64,000 bases of DNA. Origin: Dryocosmus kuriphilus. Taxonomy: Eukaryota > Arthropoda > Insecta > Hymenoptera > Cynipidae. Made by a program: the position numbers and the translations under genes. Position 1 is the first letter of the stretch. Each line of letters begins with the position of its first letter. The stretch is taken from positions 84,929,421 through 84,993,420 of the forward strand of contig CM076189.1 in assembly GCA_038277395.1 (NCBI GenBank). The letters are read 5' to 3'. Below, piece by piece: positions 10,690 to 24,300 of this stretch. The notes beneath the pieces are model-generated. The model did no database searches, was not told the DNA's origin, and was given only the letters and a program-made list of their open reading frames with translations.

Positions 10690-11548
10690 TCGACGTTGCT
10701 GTTGTGGCAGCTGGAAGCAATTATGACGGGCCGTTCAGGAAGGACCTCAATCTGCGATCGGCCAGTGTCAAGACTAGTTCATGTAGAGCGCGGTACTTGA
10801 CCGTCCCGCGTGGACCCTACCTAGGGGATTTAAGTAAACTTGCGCGTCGATGTGCGCACTGCCGCCGACTCAGACTGTCATGCGTACATCACGTATTTGA
10901 CCCCCTTGGCATTTCGCGACGACCACACCTCGTTTCAGTAAATTCCTGCCCAATTACTCTGGTAGAGGACAGAAAGGGCTGTCACAATTATTAGTGCCTT
11001 GACCGTGCTGTATTGGGCATTCGCAGACTATCTTAAAACAAGGGTTGTATCATTTTCTTTTATAAAAGACCAAGATGTCAGGACGGGGTTCATGGAGAGG
11101 TGAAAGGCGGCTGCCAGGTTGGTCCAAAATTTAACTCTCGAATTCTCTCGTGTCATCTTGGCCCCTCAAGCCTAAATTGCGAAGGGTGTTGATTTGTGTA
11201 ATGGCTTTCCGGAACGCGCCAGTCGTCCGTACTATCTAAAGAATAACCAAGTCGGGAATATTAGTCCCAGTTAACTTAACGTGGTCTCAATGCCTAAATA
11301 AAATTTTGGTATCAAGTTTCACACCATTGAAATGTTCGTGATTCACACTTCAAAAGCATCACTCCTCGCCCCATCCCCTTTAACGCGAATGTGGGGCTGG
11401 TTCGGGGTATAAAAATTAAAGTTAAAGTTTTGCGGTTTTTTCGAACTATCTGACACCCTTCAGGTAAACTTTATGAGAACAAAAATAGTAGGATAATGGT
11501 GTTAGATTAAAAATCACAATAATATCAAAAATGCCGTCATAATATATA
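10690..11548 (+). repeat. Dispersed repeat A, copy 2 (diverged)
   Basis: This is homologous to 560-1505 in the same orientation, about 10 kb apart. It carries a 120-codon open frame (10632-10994) that starts just upstream of the aligned region. The frame shares PF-x2-D and C-x-RL-x2-SC anchors in register with the frame of copy 1, but little else. The second half, including TAAAGAATA near 11236 and AATAAAA near 11297, aligns better than the open frame does. Confidence 0.6.
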
Positions 11549-11739
11549 TATATTAATTAAAGGAAGGTTATATGAATGGTATACCTGACAAATATAAACA
11601 TATAATCAAAAAAACGCGATTGTGAAACATGTCTTTAAATTCATTGAGGAAATAAAACGGCATTATTGTGAAACTTGTATACAACACACCTTTCTCAAAT
11701 GTAATATTGTATTTGCAAGTCACTGCTTCAAAAGCAAAA

Positions 11740-12010
11740 AAAAACAATAAATATTTTTTTATCTTCTTTCGTCCTTGAACTAATTTTTTTCACTACTGAA
11801 ATGTTGAAATGATTGAAATGATTTCGTGAGACTTCATCAAAATCATATCGAAATTCATGTGATTTAAAAGATTCCTTAGATTCTAATTTCCGGTGACTTG
11901 AAGGGATTTCAGTAAGGGACTTAGAGGACTTCAACGGATGTCGATAGAATTCCTGGGTTTTGAAGAACTTCAGTGCATTTTATTGGATTTCAAAACATTT
12001 TAAAGATTAC
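11740..12010. repeat. Degenerate GATTTCAAG-type repeat field
   Basis: Short loosely periodic words of the same type as at 9590-10590 fill this stretch just upstream of the host gene. No unit boundaries can be fixed. Confidence 0.5.
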
Positions 12011-12182
12011 TCAAATCGTCTTAAAAGACAGACCAGATTTTTATGAGGTCTAAAAAATTTCAGTGTACGCCAAGAAATTTCGTAGTTCAGTGAGCAAGCG
12101 TGAATGTGTGTTCTTTTTACCAGATCAATACCACCAGAAAAATTTACGCGATAATTTTTGTCAATATTGAGGTAACAGTTTG

Positions 12183-12190
12183 TATATATG
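12183..12190 (+). promoter_or_regulatory. Candidate TATA box of the host gene
   Basis: TATATATG lies 55 bp upstream of the ATG at 12245. This would place transcription start near 12210-12220 with a short 5' leader. It is a positional inference only; AT-rich sequence makes chance matches common. Confidence 0.35.
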
Positions 12191-12244
12191 AAAGCAGCTG
12201 CGCATGATAAATTAGTGAGAAGTTGCTTCCCCACTTATAGTAAG

Positions 12245-12302
12245 ATGAGTGTTTCCATTTGTATTTTTCTCTTCACCTTTATAGTTTTTCTGCATTCTGT
12301 TG
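12245..12302 (+). CDS. Host gene exon 1 (signal peptide)
   Basis: ATG at 12245 opens 19 codons rich in I, F, V and L, followed by one base of a split codon. The donor G|GTGAGT at 12303 is near consensus. An upstream ATG at 12189 is not in a coding context. The hydrophobic core begins about five residues in, typical of a cleaved signal peptide. Confidence 0.72.
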
Positions 12303-15300
12303 GTGAGTACAATATAATTTAATACCAATAAATTATTTACACACTCATATATATATATATCTTATATCCAGATATCGACTATTTTTAAAAATGTGTTTCC
12401 CATGAAGCATATTCCATTCAAATAACTACTTCATTTTGAAGTACTTCAAACATATGTTACTAGAATTGCGCGTCCATCTTCCTGTGTAATAACATTGATA
12501 CGGAAGGTATTGTTCTCTTATCACTCGTAAAATAATTTGTTGTCAATTACTTCAAAAACGAAATATTTAAGACAAATGTTCGAAGAAAATTCAATTCATG
12601 CCGACGCACATGCTCTAAACATTCCACATCTCTTCCTTATACGTGTCACATATTGAGGATCTTGAAACATATGGTACTATCATTAAACTTGCTTCTTGCT
12701 GCGTAATTCTTTTTTCGAAGATATTGTTCTAATAACCATTATAAAATCACTCGTTCGTTTCAGTTAATTGTAAGAAATAAAAAGAATTTTAGGAATTTCA
12801 ATACTTCTTAGCAATTCGAAAAAGTTCGAAAAATTCAAAGAAATTCGAAGTCCACGAATTTTTTTTAAATTCTTAATAGTCGTAAGATTATTTAAACTCC
12901 TCAAACTCCCTGAAACGTCATGAGTTTTATGAAATTTCATGAATCCCCTCAATTCCTTTAAATTCCTGGAATTTCTTGCAGTTCCACGAAAGCATTGAAT
13001 TTTCTGCAATACCTCAAAGTTGAATTCTTCAAATTCACTTAAATTTCATGGAAATCCCCAAAAGCCTTAACTCCTTGTATTTAGCAGAAATTTTGAAAAT
13101 ACGTTTAAATTCATTGAAAATTCTTGGAAAAGCTTAATTGCACATAATTGAGTAAAATTCTTTAAATTTATTCGAATTCCCTGAAGCTCCTTGATATTCT
13201 TTGAATTAATTAAAATTCATTGAAATTAGTTTCAATTCCTTGAAACACTTTAGAATCCCTAAAATTCCTCTTAATTCATCAAATTCCTTAAAACTCCTCA
13301 AGCACCTTAAAATAATTCAAATTCCTTAAAACCCTTCAAGTTCCATAAAATACATAAGATTCTTTAAAATTCCTTCAAAGTAATTGAAATTACTCGACTT
13401 TTCTCCAAATCACTCGAATACGATGAAGTTCCTTGAACTCTTGATTTCCTTGAAATTCCTCAATTTACTTAAAACACCTCACGTTCCCTCGAATTTCGTG
13501 GGGTTTTTTCGAATTCCTTTAGATTCTTTGGAAATTCTTGGACATACTCATCTGCATTAAATTCAGCGAAATTCCCTAAAGCTATTCATCTTCCCTTTAG
13601 TTGCTTGAAAAATCTTGAAATTATTCGAATTATTTAAAATTATTTGAAACTCCTTAAATTCCTTGAAAATTTCCAAATTCTTTGAAATTTCTTAAAATTC
13701 TTCGAATCCTTTTAACTTTCTTGACAAATCATCCATTACTTTGAATTCAATGAAATTCATTTAAATTACTTGAAAATTTTTGGAAATATTCAATTGCGTT
13801 GAATACAGTGAGAGTCCTTAACATTTTTCGAAAACCTGAAATTGCTTGAAATAACTGGAAATGCTTACACCTGTCCTTAATCCTCAAAAAATACTTAAAT
13901 TCTTTGCAATAATTGAATATTTGAAATTCATTTAAACTAACCGTAATTCTTTCGTTGAACTTACTTAAAATTCTTCGTGCTTTTTTAAATTCCTTGAAAA
14001 ATCTTGAGTTTTTGAATTATTAAACATTTTTGGAAATACAAATTGAAAATAAAATAAAATAAATTTAATATAAATTGAAAATAATTGATTGCGAGCATAC
14101 GTTTTTCGAACATGTGTTACTTGTAATGACTGGTTGCAAAGTGCAATTAGCTTCAATGAAAATTTCTTATATTCCTTCTTACAGCATCAACTGGTTCAAA
14201 CAACTTTTCGTCAAGAGTTTGTAGGGGTAATTGAAATACAGTTCAGAATATAATCTAAAAGATTCAAAGATTTTGAGCGATTTCAAGAATTACAAGAAAT
14301 TTAAAAGGATAAAGAAGTGTTAAAATGCACTCAGTATGGACCGAAAACCATCAAAAATGAATTCAATATAAATTTAAAATGATTGAAAGCAAATATACGT
14401 TTTAAGAACGAGTGGTACTTTTATTAACTGTTTCAAAAGTGCAACTAGCTGCACTGAAAAATTCTTATATTTCTTCTTACAGCATCAACTGGTCTAAGGC
14501 TTTGGGATGAAAGAGACCGTCCTTATACTTTAGACCTAAATAACAAAGTAGTTACAAGACCTCGCGATGTTCGTGTTAGCGGTAATTAAAAAATTATTTA
14601 TGATACAATCTATAATAAATTGTAAAAATTCTGACTAAAACTCTCGCTTCTCTCCTAATTATAGAGCCTTTCATGTTCGGAGCTATCTTACCTTAAGATA
14701 TCATTTTTAGAATTTTCCTCATATTTAGATAAAAATTAATGAAATTTATATTCAGAAAAGGGCTTTGACAGATCTTTTCAGTATCAATAAAGGACTTGGA
14801 AATCGATTCAGAAATACGACCGCTGGAAATTTTTAGGCCCAGAATCCGCTTTTCCCTTTCGTTTTTCTCCTCCAGAACGCCGGGTTTTTGAACCTTTTTG
14901 TGTCCGAATTTACTTTTTTTCAGAGAATGTAAAAAATACACCTTTTTCCTGACAAGAATAAAGATGAGCTACAAAATTTGGAACAAAGTAATATCTTAAA
15001 AGATTTAGTTTGCGAAAAACGATTTTCAAAGGATCAGTGCCTAGCAAGAGCGGCCTAAGATGCTCGGCAAATTTTCTGCGGCTTCTCATTGGCATTTTTC
15101 GGGATTCGAGCAGAGTGTCTAATCGAATAAGATAGTCAAATCAGGTTTAAAGTCATCTGGAAAAGTGACTATACAAGTATGTCCGGTTTCGACAGAGGAA
15201 TTGGCCTCTCGATTTTCAGAGCCCAAAAACCTAATAGGAACTTATAGGGCCCGATTTTATGTTTTTCGGTGTTTTGACGATAACTTGGTCAGTTTTTAAG

Positions 15301-18300
15301 CTAGGAAATTCTTTTTTTTTTTTGTAATTTTGAATAAACATAAGCCTTACAATATGATAATTTGTAAAAAGCTTTTAGTGCGAAATTCAAAATTTGAGAA
15401 AAATCAAAAAAGACTTTAAAATGCGACTAAAAGAAACAAAGACCAACTCAACGCTAAAAAAATGTATCCTTTGTATTTTTTGTATAAAAATATCTATGAA
15501 TATTTTCAGATTCTTAAAAGTGTTGGAACAAACTAAAGAAAACTAAAAACCGCAACCATCTTGTTTTCGCCCATATTCAAGCTATTCGGGTTTTTCCCGG
15601 TGACGTACTTGATACAATAAGTGCCACTTCTCTCTTTATGCTATACTACCAATACACTTAAACTATCGCGCATCACCGTAGAGTCTTATGAATTCAACAG
15701 AAACTATATTACCGACCGATCATTAGAGAGTGGTGGCGAATTCTCAGACTGCTATTAATTCTTAAAATTGATTATCGCATTTTTTCACCTGTATTACATT
15801 ATTCGCTTTTTACCATATATTTTTATGTCAGAAACAAAATTTAGTTTGATGGTACACATTTAAATCTTCAAATGTAGATAGAAGCTCAGATACCAGCAAT
15901 AAGGATTTATATTATTGCAAAAGTCACGATAACGAATTATCATTTCACACTTAACGGATGAATAATGTATAATAAGGCAAGAAACGAAGATTTTTTTTTT
16001 TGTTTGGCGGAGGAGTAGGAGGAAATCCTTTTAACGGACTGAGTGCGGGACTCGGTCCGACGGCCCCTACCCACTAAAACCACCTCCTTCCCCGGCAATA
16101 AGACTATGAGTCCATTGCGCCATACCGCATTTCCCGCAATTTTTGGTGGAACCAAGTCCCACCCTCTGCATATATAAAGGCCAGGCCCTGTGGCTTCAGA
16201 GCCTTAGGCCTTTCTGTCTCTCTATTCAAGGGTATGCTCTTGAAGCCCCGTTTACTGTTACCCACATAACGGACAAGAAGGGTTGCTCCAGATGAAGTCC
16301 GCTGTTCCAGGACCTCTTGTAAGGAACCCTGGCTGCCCGGTAATTCCTTCCTTCGCTACTTCGTAGCCGACGCCTTTGAAGCCGTCCCTTTTGAAGCCAT
16401 CCCCTCAAGAACCTTCGCCTTTGGAGCCGTCCCCTTTGGCGATAGATTGCAAGGTATGGCAGGAAGAGACGCGCCCTCGATATTCTAGGAGGCTTGGCCA
16501 TTAGCCCTTGGAAGAATCGCTTCTTGGTCAGGGTCTCGCAGACAAGAGAACCACAGTTCCCCGGAGCAGCCGCATCTCACAATACAGTCCCTCTGATTCA
16601 CCTACCCTAGGTCGCTCGTCCGATTAGACCCCTAAGCCATTCCACCAACTATAAGGTCATGTGGTCCCCAGGGAGGGAAACGAAGGGACAAATAATACCA
16701 TTTTTTCTGTTTTGTAGATCGCATGATTGTATATTAAAATAATAAAGTCGAAAAGTATATTTGGACATAGTAATAACTATGATTATGGAGCGTATATCAG
16801 TCATTGTCACTGTCTTGTTCAATGACAGGAACCACACTCTTTCTTTCATAAATCTCCATGAGATGCTAGGAAACTTTCACAATTTTGGTTAGGTATCTAG
16901 CATGTGACAAAAAGTAAATAACGGCAGCCACGTGAGAGCAACAACCAGCCGTTCTCATGCCGTTAGCACATTCACAGCAAAAAATTTTCAATGCCAGTAC
17001 AGCCTATTGTATATGGTTTATAATTAACATAACAATTTAAGGTTGAACCTGCCATATACCTAAATCTTGCTTGTAATTTTAGAATGTTAGCTGATTCATT
17101 ACAAGAGCTTAAATCAATCTCGTCTTCCTCACTCGTCATTTCCCTAAGTAAGATATTCTTTGCCGCATTTAATAACTACCAGTAAATAATTTTACTAGAT
17201 CCATTTGCGTCATTTCGGGAAGGTCTAGCACATCAGAAGCTATCAATTTTTGAAACAAAAATTACCTTCGGCTCCACCTTCCTGATTGTACCTGTATAGG
17301 TAGGCTGTCCTTGGCCTTGGAAGTCATCAGCAAGTTTCTGAGTTTTCAAATTCTATTTTGATTTCTCTCGAAAAGGGCATATTATCTTCCCGCCTTTGGC
17401 TACATAGTCGCAAGTAGAAAAGACTTGATTCGTAGTCATTTAATCAAAAGTTCTCCTTCAAAGATGTCATGGCGCAAGTGACGATAATCTTGCCATAGTT
17501 GTAGATGGAACTTATCTGAGGACCCAGAAAATTTCTAACAGCCAATATAAAGTAAAAAATTTTATGCAGGTCATAAAGAAATTCCTCTGTGTAAGCCGTT
17601 TACTATTGGTAGTACTGATGGTTATGTCGTTGATGTATTAGTACCATCTTATGCTAAAGAAAACGCGCTAAAATTTTAAAAAAGGTTTTTTATGGAAATA
17701 AAAGCTATTTGAAAAATCTGATGTGCAACGGAAATGTGGCGTTTTACGCGATTGGGGCCTACATAACGTAAAATCACAATTGGAGAAAGAGAAGGTTCGT
17801 GTTCTCGTGCCGTCATTGAGGGCAAAAGGGTAAAGACATTTGTCAGGAGGAAGAAGCAAACAAGTATCGCCGTGTCACGATAATTCGGTGGGTTGTGCAA
17901 CCAGTACATGGTGCTGTATCTGAAGAGTATAAGTTTTCCATCATCTATTAGATAACCCCTATCAAATTGAAGATGGGCTTTTCTGTAAGATAGTTTGTTT
18001 TTTAATAAACAAGTTCCGAAAACGACTTGTCGCGAGAGCTTCATCAAATGAAGATATTCTGAATTGCATGCTTTCAAAAGTTAATAATGAAAACTGGTTA
18101 GCTATAGAGTTACATTCAGGAAGGCAGAGCCAAAGAAAAAGTTTGTTTTAAAAATTGCAGTTTGCGGATGTGGTCGATTTTCTCGAAATCACGGAAATGG
18201 ATGTAGTAAAACTATTTACTGGAACTTATCACATGCAGCAAGCAATATTTTACTTAGCTGAAAAGATGAATGAGGAAGATGAGATTGATTTAAGTTATTG

Positions 18301-21300
18301 CATTTAACGCGGTCATTACCGCGCAAGTGGCGGGGTCGGTGGCCGAGCCCGGTCGGAAAACTACGAAGGATCCCGACCGGCAGGCGGGTACCGGGCTCAC
18401 CTCTCGCCTGAGGCGGTTAGTATCCATTTGGCTCTATGGCCGTTTGTTAGTCCCGAAAAGTGACTTGTCAGCGTCAACAGTCTTGTTTCGTCTTCTGGCT
18501 CTATTCCCGTATTACGATGTCGATTATACACTCGCCCGGAGCGCTCGACTGGATTCACCGAAGTAAGCTGAATAAATTGTAAGTTATGCTGATCTATGCC
18601 TTTATTCTGTCTTTTCCCCAATTCTCGGCGTCCATATCCTATTTCTCATCGTCGATAGCGTTTCCCCACTAAATGCAATTCATCAACTGACATTCTAAAA
18701 GTAAAAGTAAGACTTATGTACATGGCTGGCATAACCTAAAGTTTTTATATTAATTATAAGCCAAATACAACTAAAACTACTGGCATTAAACATTATTACT
18801 GTGAATGTGCTAACGGCATGAGAACAGCAGGTTGCTGCTCTCACGTGGCTGCCGTTATTTACTTTTTGTCACATGCTAGATTCCTACCCGAAATTGTGAC
18901 ACTTCAAATTAAATTTTGTTTCTGACATAGAAATATATAGCAAAAAGCAGATAATATAATAAATGTGAAAAAATACGGTACTCAATCGTAAGAATGAGTA
19001 GTGGTCCAAGAAGTCGCCATGGGTCACTAGCGATCATTCAGTGTTGTAGTTTCTATTGATTTCGTAATATTCTACCGTGATGCGCGATAGTTTCAGTATA
19101 TCTTCCCTCCTTATTTAATGGTGTTCCCCTCAGGGCTTATATGGCTTTCGTTTCTTACACCATTACACAGTACGTACATAAAAGGACTATTTACACCTAT
19201 TTACAAGTTGCATTCTTAATCTCTGTATCTACATTCTTACCACTCTATTATATTCTAGCGCAAATTAAAACTAAAACTAACGGGAGAATGATCAAGTAAG
19301 CGAAGTAGTGTGCGCGAGAACGATCGAGAGAGAGAGAGAGAAACCGAAACGCAGCCGCTACTTAATTTATTTTTACAATTCATTATTACTACCTTCAGTC
19401 TTAATACTCCTACGTGACTTCAGTTGCTGCCTTCTTTGATTCCATTCTACTTAAATCCTTCCAATTCTTCACATTCACTTCCTCACTCTCCCCATGCTCG
19501 ACATTATTGCTTACACTAAACCCTTCATTCTTGCTTTCACAAACCTTCCGCCCCAAAGGTCTTTTCGACACTCTCTTGCCAACTCCCTCTCTCTTCTATC
19601 CCTCTCATACGGCCATCCCAAACATGCTCCCAAGATTCTTCTTCCCATTGAAATATTCTGCACTTTGTATTCTGCTGCTCTTCTCAATACATCCCTTCTC
19701 CTACTTCGTTTCCCAATCTAAATCTTGCTTTTGTAACTCATCCCCCTCCCCCCAACACATTTCTAGATACTATGGTAGTCCTTCCCTTTTTATCACATTA
19801 TACCACTTATTATATTCTACATTCTCAATCAACTACCATTCTTCTATTATTTGTGTTTCCCTGTCGCCTTTCTCCAATTCCTAATAATTTACTCTGTGTC
19901 CATTCCGATATTTCTATCCCCAAGGAACTCCTTTCCTTCTTCTTCCCATCTTGTTGATTCTATCACCCTCCCTCTCATTACCTCTATCTCCCTCAAGCGC
20001 TCCCTTGCTAACTCCCCTACACTTCCCTCTCTCGGCTTCTCTTCAAACTACAATGCCCTCTTTCCCGCTCTAGAAATCAATGTATCCCTTTGTGCTGCTT
20101 CTCTTACCATATAACGCGGTGTCCTCCAGTCTACTCCTAGCGTTCACCTTATAGACCTTCCTTGTAATTTCTTAATATCTTCCCTTTCCTTCCATCCCCA
20201 TATCTCTACTCCGTAGCCTAATACTGGCCAACCGAGCATATCAAACAGCCATATTCTTCTTCTCCGATCTCTTTTGAACCTCCTTCTTCCTATTCCCCAT
20301 ATCCGTTTCATTGCCCCTGCTGCTTCTTTATCCTTTTTCTTACGTCTGCTCTATGATCTCCATTGATTTGCAAGATATATCCCATATATCAAATTCCTTT
20401 ACTTCCTCTATTTTAACTCCGTTGCATCTTCCTGTCCATTTTTTCTTTCTTTCCCCTAATCTTCTAAACCTCATTTTCCTGGCCTTTTCTACGCTTATTT
20501 TCGACTCTTTCCCATCCAGATATTTCTCCAATCCTGCAATTAAACCCTCCATCCCTTCTTCGTGCTCCTCCATGTCTGCCATATCTTTTGCACACGCCAG
20601 TGTATATATCTTTCCTCTTTACATCGTAACTTCTCCCCAGCCTGTTATCTTCATTTCATCTTCCAAGTCTGCTATTAAAATGCTAAATAACAATAGGATC
20701 AGGCTTGTCTTACTCCTCTCTCTAAACAGAAATTCTCCCCCACCTTGTCTCCTACATTTACCCTGCTTTTTGTCCATCTAAAAATTTCCGATGCTCCCTT
20801 TACTATGACCTCTCTTATGCTCTTTGTCACTATAATTTTTTCAATCTCATCTCAGTCCAGTGAGTCAGATGCCGCACTAAATCCGTGAACATTCCTATCA
20901 TTCCCCCCCCTTTCTCCTGCCAATCCTTTTATTTACTATATAATTTAAAACATATATTTTATCCATAACTTCAATTCCCTTCATATACTCTGTTTGACTC
21001 TTTGTCACTATCTTTTTTTCCTAAAATTCCTTCTTCAACTTCTCCGATAAAACATTCACATATTGCTTATATAGTGCTGGCATTAATACCACTCTCCTGT
21101 AGTTTTCTATCTCCTAACCATTACCCTTTTTCACCATCGGTATCACTATTCCTTCTTTCCACAATTCCGGCCAGCCATCTCCTCTCCATATTCTATTGCA
21201 AATTATCCATGTTCATTCCTTTAGTTCTTTCCCCCCGTAATTCCAGACTTCATTTTTATCTAATCTATTCCAGGTGCCATAGCCTCTTTCACTAATTCTA

Positions 21301-24300
21301 ATGCCTTGCTTATTTCTTCCCTCATTATGTCCTCTTCCCCGTATTTTTCCCTTCCCACTATTTTTCCTTTCTTAATTTGTTCTCTACCCCCTCCCGGCAA
21401 AAAGAGAAACATTTTTTCCATTCTACCATCTCAGTTTATTGATTGACACTTTAACTTCCTTTCTTCCCTTTATTTACTACTGTCCAAACCTCTTTCTTCG
21501 TCCGAGCCTTCTCTGCCTCCTATTCGAATCTTTTATTTGCCTCGCCTTCTATTCTATCACACACCACAATATACTTCTTCTCTTTCGTCCTATATTCTCC
21601 TCCACTACCTTTCCTTTCCGCCATTTTATTAATTCCGTTTTCATCCCTTCTCTTGCATTTACATTCCACATCCCACCCATTTCTTTTCTCACTTTCTATT
21701 ATTTCCATTTAGGATAATCATCCCGTCTCTTTTAGGCTCTTTGACATTTTTTTCCCCTCCCCGTTCAATGTCTCGCCTTTGTATTTCCTTCCTTTGTGTT
21801 CCTGCAATCTTTGCTGCCTCTTTCAGCTGCTCTCACGTCAAAATCTACTGCTATTATAAGCTTTAGTCCTTCTTCATTGTCTTCCATTAATTCTTCTATC
21901 TTCTCCGATTTCTCCTGCAAACCCCCTTTTACGTATACCCAGTATCCACACTACCTTCCACCTCCCTTCACACAGCTTCATCTCTTTTACTATTACCTCT
22001 TCTGTTTCTTCTTTTTTCCTTCCATATCCTTGGTCGCTGTCGTAATTCCATTTCTTGCTCCCATCACCATTCCTCCCATTGTTCTCCCTTTGTTATTCTT
22101 CTTCTCTGCACTCTGCAACTTTCACACGTAACCTCTGGATAATCTTCACCTTACTCCTTCCCATCCCTCTTTACGTAACCACATTTCCGGCATTAGTACT
22201 ACCTCCCACTGTCTTACATTTCTTATAAGTTCCTTATTTGTTCTTTCCAAGCCCGCTATATTCCAGCCGGATAACTTCCATTCTTTCGCTCCTCCATATC
22301 TGTCTCTTCTCCCTCCTTACTATCTCTTATTCCCCTCTGCCGCTCCCCTCTCTGGCCTTCCGACGATATATTACACTTTACTACATCTTCCTTCCTTAAT
22401 CTCAATCGCACCATACACCATTTATCTGCATTCTTCCGTACTTAACCCAAGTCCTTTTTCCCTTTTTTCTTTTCTCTTCTGCTATTTTTATTAAGTGATA
22501 CTGCATACTTCTTTCTATCCATGTCAAATCATTCTCTGTTATATCCAATCTACCATATATGGCTCTTTTCTTACTCACCACTTTCCTCTTATCATCTTTG
22601 TGCTTTAATTTAACTAGTACAATTTGCCTTCCCCTTCCCTCTTCCTCACCTAATCTGCTCACTTCCTCCACTTTTACCTTTGCTTTTATCCTCTTTAGCA
22701 TTTCATCTACTTCTTCTCTCAATTCCTCTCCCTCTAATCTTAAATCCTTTATCACTATTTTCCTTCTTCTTTCGTCTCTCTCTCATCCCTCTATTTTTCT
22801 CCCTATTTCTTTAGATTCTCTTCATCTGCATTCCCAATTCCTTCCCGTCTGAGGTTACGACTTGAGCTTGCTATCTTCGCCACCCTATTCGCCAACTCTT
22901 CTACCTCTTTATTCATCTGTTCCTGCTTTTCTAGCTTTTGCTCTAACCCTTGCATCCTTTTTTTCTAAGTTCTCCCTTATTCTTACAATTTCCTGATCTC
23001 TTTTCTAATCTCGGCAATTTCCCTCTTACTTCCTTGCCTTAACTCTTCCCATCTTTCTCCTGCTTTCTTTCATGTAACTCCATCACATGCTTCATCATTT
23101 TTCTCATTTTACCTAATTCCTTATCTGTGGACTGGACATTATCCTCATTTTCGATCTTATCCTTTTCATTTTTCGATGGAGATCTAAACATTTTTGGCTG
23201 TTTATCTAGAGAACCTACCCAGCCGGCAGATAAGTAATAAGGTCGTCGTAAAGCCCTTACTCTTTCAACCTTATTAGGACTTTAATTAAAGACGTTTTAA
23301 AATGGTTTATAGTACCTCAATACCTTCGCACAATGTCTTTTTAAGGTTCTAAAAATGTTGTTCATCGCCGTTTATAAGTTGTCAGAGACCGATATAAGAA
23401 CGTTTCAAATACGTCTTTTGTCTGGTATTAGGTTATCCCTCAGACGCTCTCTTGAGGTCGAAAACGTTACATAGCATACATAAATTCTAAAAATATCTAG
23501 ATGACGTTTTATAAAATATTATAATTAAATTCAATAAAAATTATTGATAGGTGCCTAGGGTGTTTGATTACAATATTTATGATATCCACAAATTAATAAT
23601 GCGACTGCCACTTTTAATCCCAATGTTCAATTTACAACATTTTCACCAAAGTTAGCCGAAATATAAATTTCCGTTTTTAGTCATAAAAGTAAAATATTTT
23701 CTTAAAAATTTTTTAAAATATCTTGTTCACAAAATTACTAAATTTGAGCTCATATTTTCTGCCCATGGGAGGTAAGTGCCTTTTTTCTGATACTTTTAAT
23801 AATATTTGTAGCTCTATAAATTTATTTTTGATATTTCCAATACAATTTTGAAATGAGTAAAATATATGTTTTTTGAATACCTTTTGACTGCGAAACTCGG
23901 AAGTAGGAATTGATCCATTTCCTGTTCCACCTCCTGCTTCATTTCGTGGCTCGTGGCGGGGCGCAGGGTCACGTGGCAATATATCGCAGTGATAACCGTG
24001 CTAACAACTACTAATATGGACTCCGCCACTGTTTTCGAAGCAAAAAAAAAAAGGGGTAAGGGAAGTTTTACATGTGTTTTTCGTGTGGGCGAGGTCCGTG
24101 AAATAGGTATTTTGGTGAGTTAGGTGCCCTTAATATTAAATACATTAATATTATAACTTGAACCAAATATAACGAAATAGTGAGGCTAAGCTTCAAATAT
24201 TTTAACCGGTTTTACAAAAATATTTCTAGAAACGGTCTTAGAAATATTTTCGATCGGATTTGTTTTCAAAATCTGTATTCTGTAGAATGTAACTCTAGAA

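Larger units (their letters stand above)
14040..14581 (+). repeat. Tandem duplication carrying exons 2 and 3
   Basis: The sequence 14040-14205 and the sequence 14345-14505 align over about 160 bp. The alignment includes intron sequence, the acceptor CTTCTTACAG and the first exon codons CATCAACTGGT. The two exons diverge after five shared codons. The repeat distance is about 300 bp. Confidence 0.75.
15660..19093 (+). mobile_element. DDE/SWIM DNA transposon complex with inverted arms
   Basis: The outer ends are inverted repeats beginning AAACTATCGCGCATCAC at 15659 and ending with its complement at 19093. Homology between the arms extends far inward: 15660-17270 on the minus strand matches 18165-19093 on the plus strand, apart from insertions. 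The centre (about 17470-18300) encodes a degraded DDE transposase, and both arms carry the SWIM zinc-finger end of the same protein. The structure is therefore one copy plus a reversed 3' part of another, or an internal inversion product. Three younger or foreign blocks interrupt it or lie beside it: 15990-16676, 18303-18673, and the flanking repeat B. No clear target duplication is seen. Confidence 0.7.
19400..23191 (-). mobile_element. LINE-A, non-LTR retrotransposon (decayed)
   Basis: This is a minus-strand LINE with the order ORF1, apurinic-type endonuclease, reverse transcriptase. ORF1 starts at 23191 (MFRSPSKNEKDK), is lysine and glutamate rich, and has a readable block at 22402-22755 (AIYGRLDITENDLTWIE). 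The endonuclease start is visible near 22230-22280 (LSGWNIAGLERTNK). The RT start is visible near 21140-21250 (GDGWPELWKEGIVIP). The catalytic box near 20580-20600 reads LACAKD in place of LAYADD, so the polymerase is dead. Many stops and frameshifts are present. It is the same family as LINE-C and LINE-D. Confidence 0.8.

Noticed and set aside
12764..13009. Minus-strand 81-codon frame in intron 1
   Set aside because: It lies in the degenerate repeat field, and its composition follows the repeated words.
18327..18621. Overlapping GC-rich open frames on both strands
   Set aside because: They are contained in a 371-bp insertion, with no recognisable motif. GC-rich sequence is prone to chance open frames.
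19414..22852. Several plus-strand open frames rich in Ser, Leu and Phe
   Set aside because: They are antisense shadows of LINE-A for the same reason as at 41483-43139.
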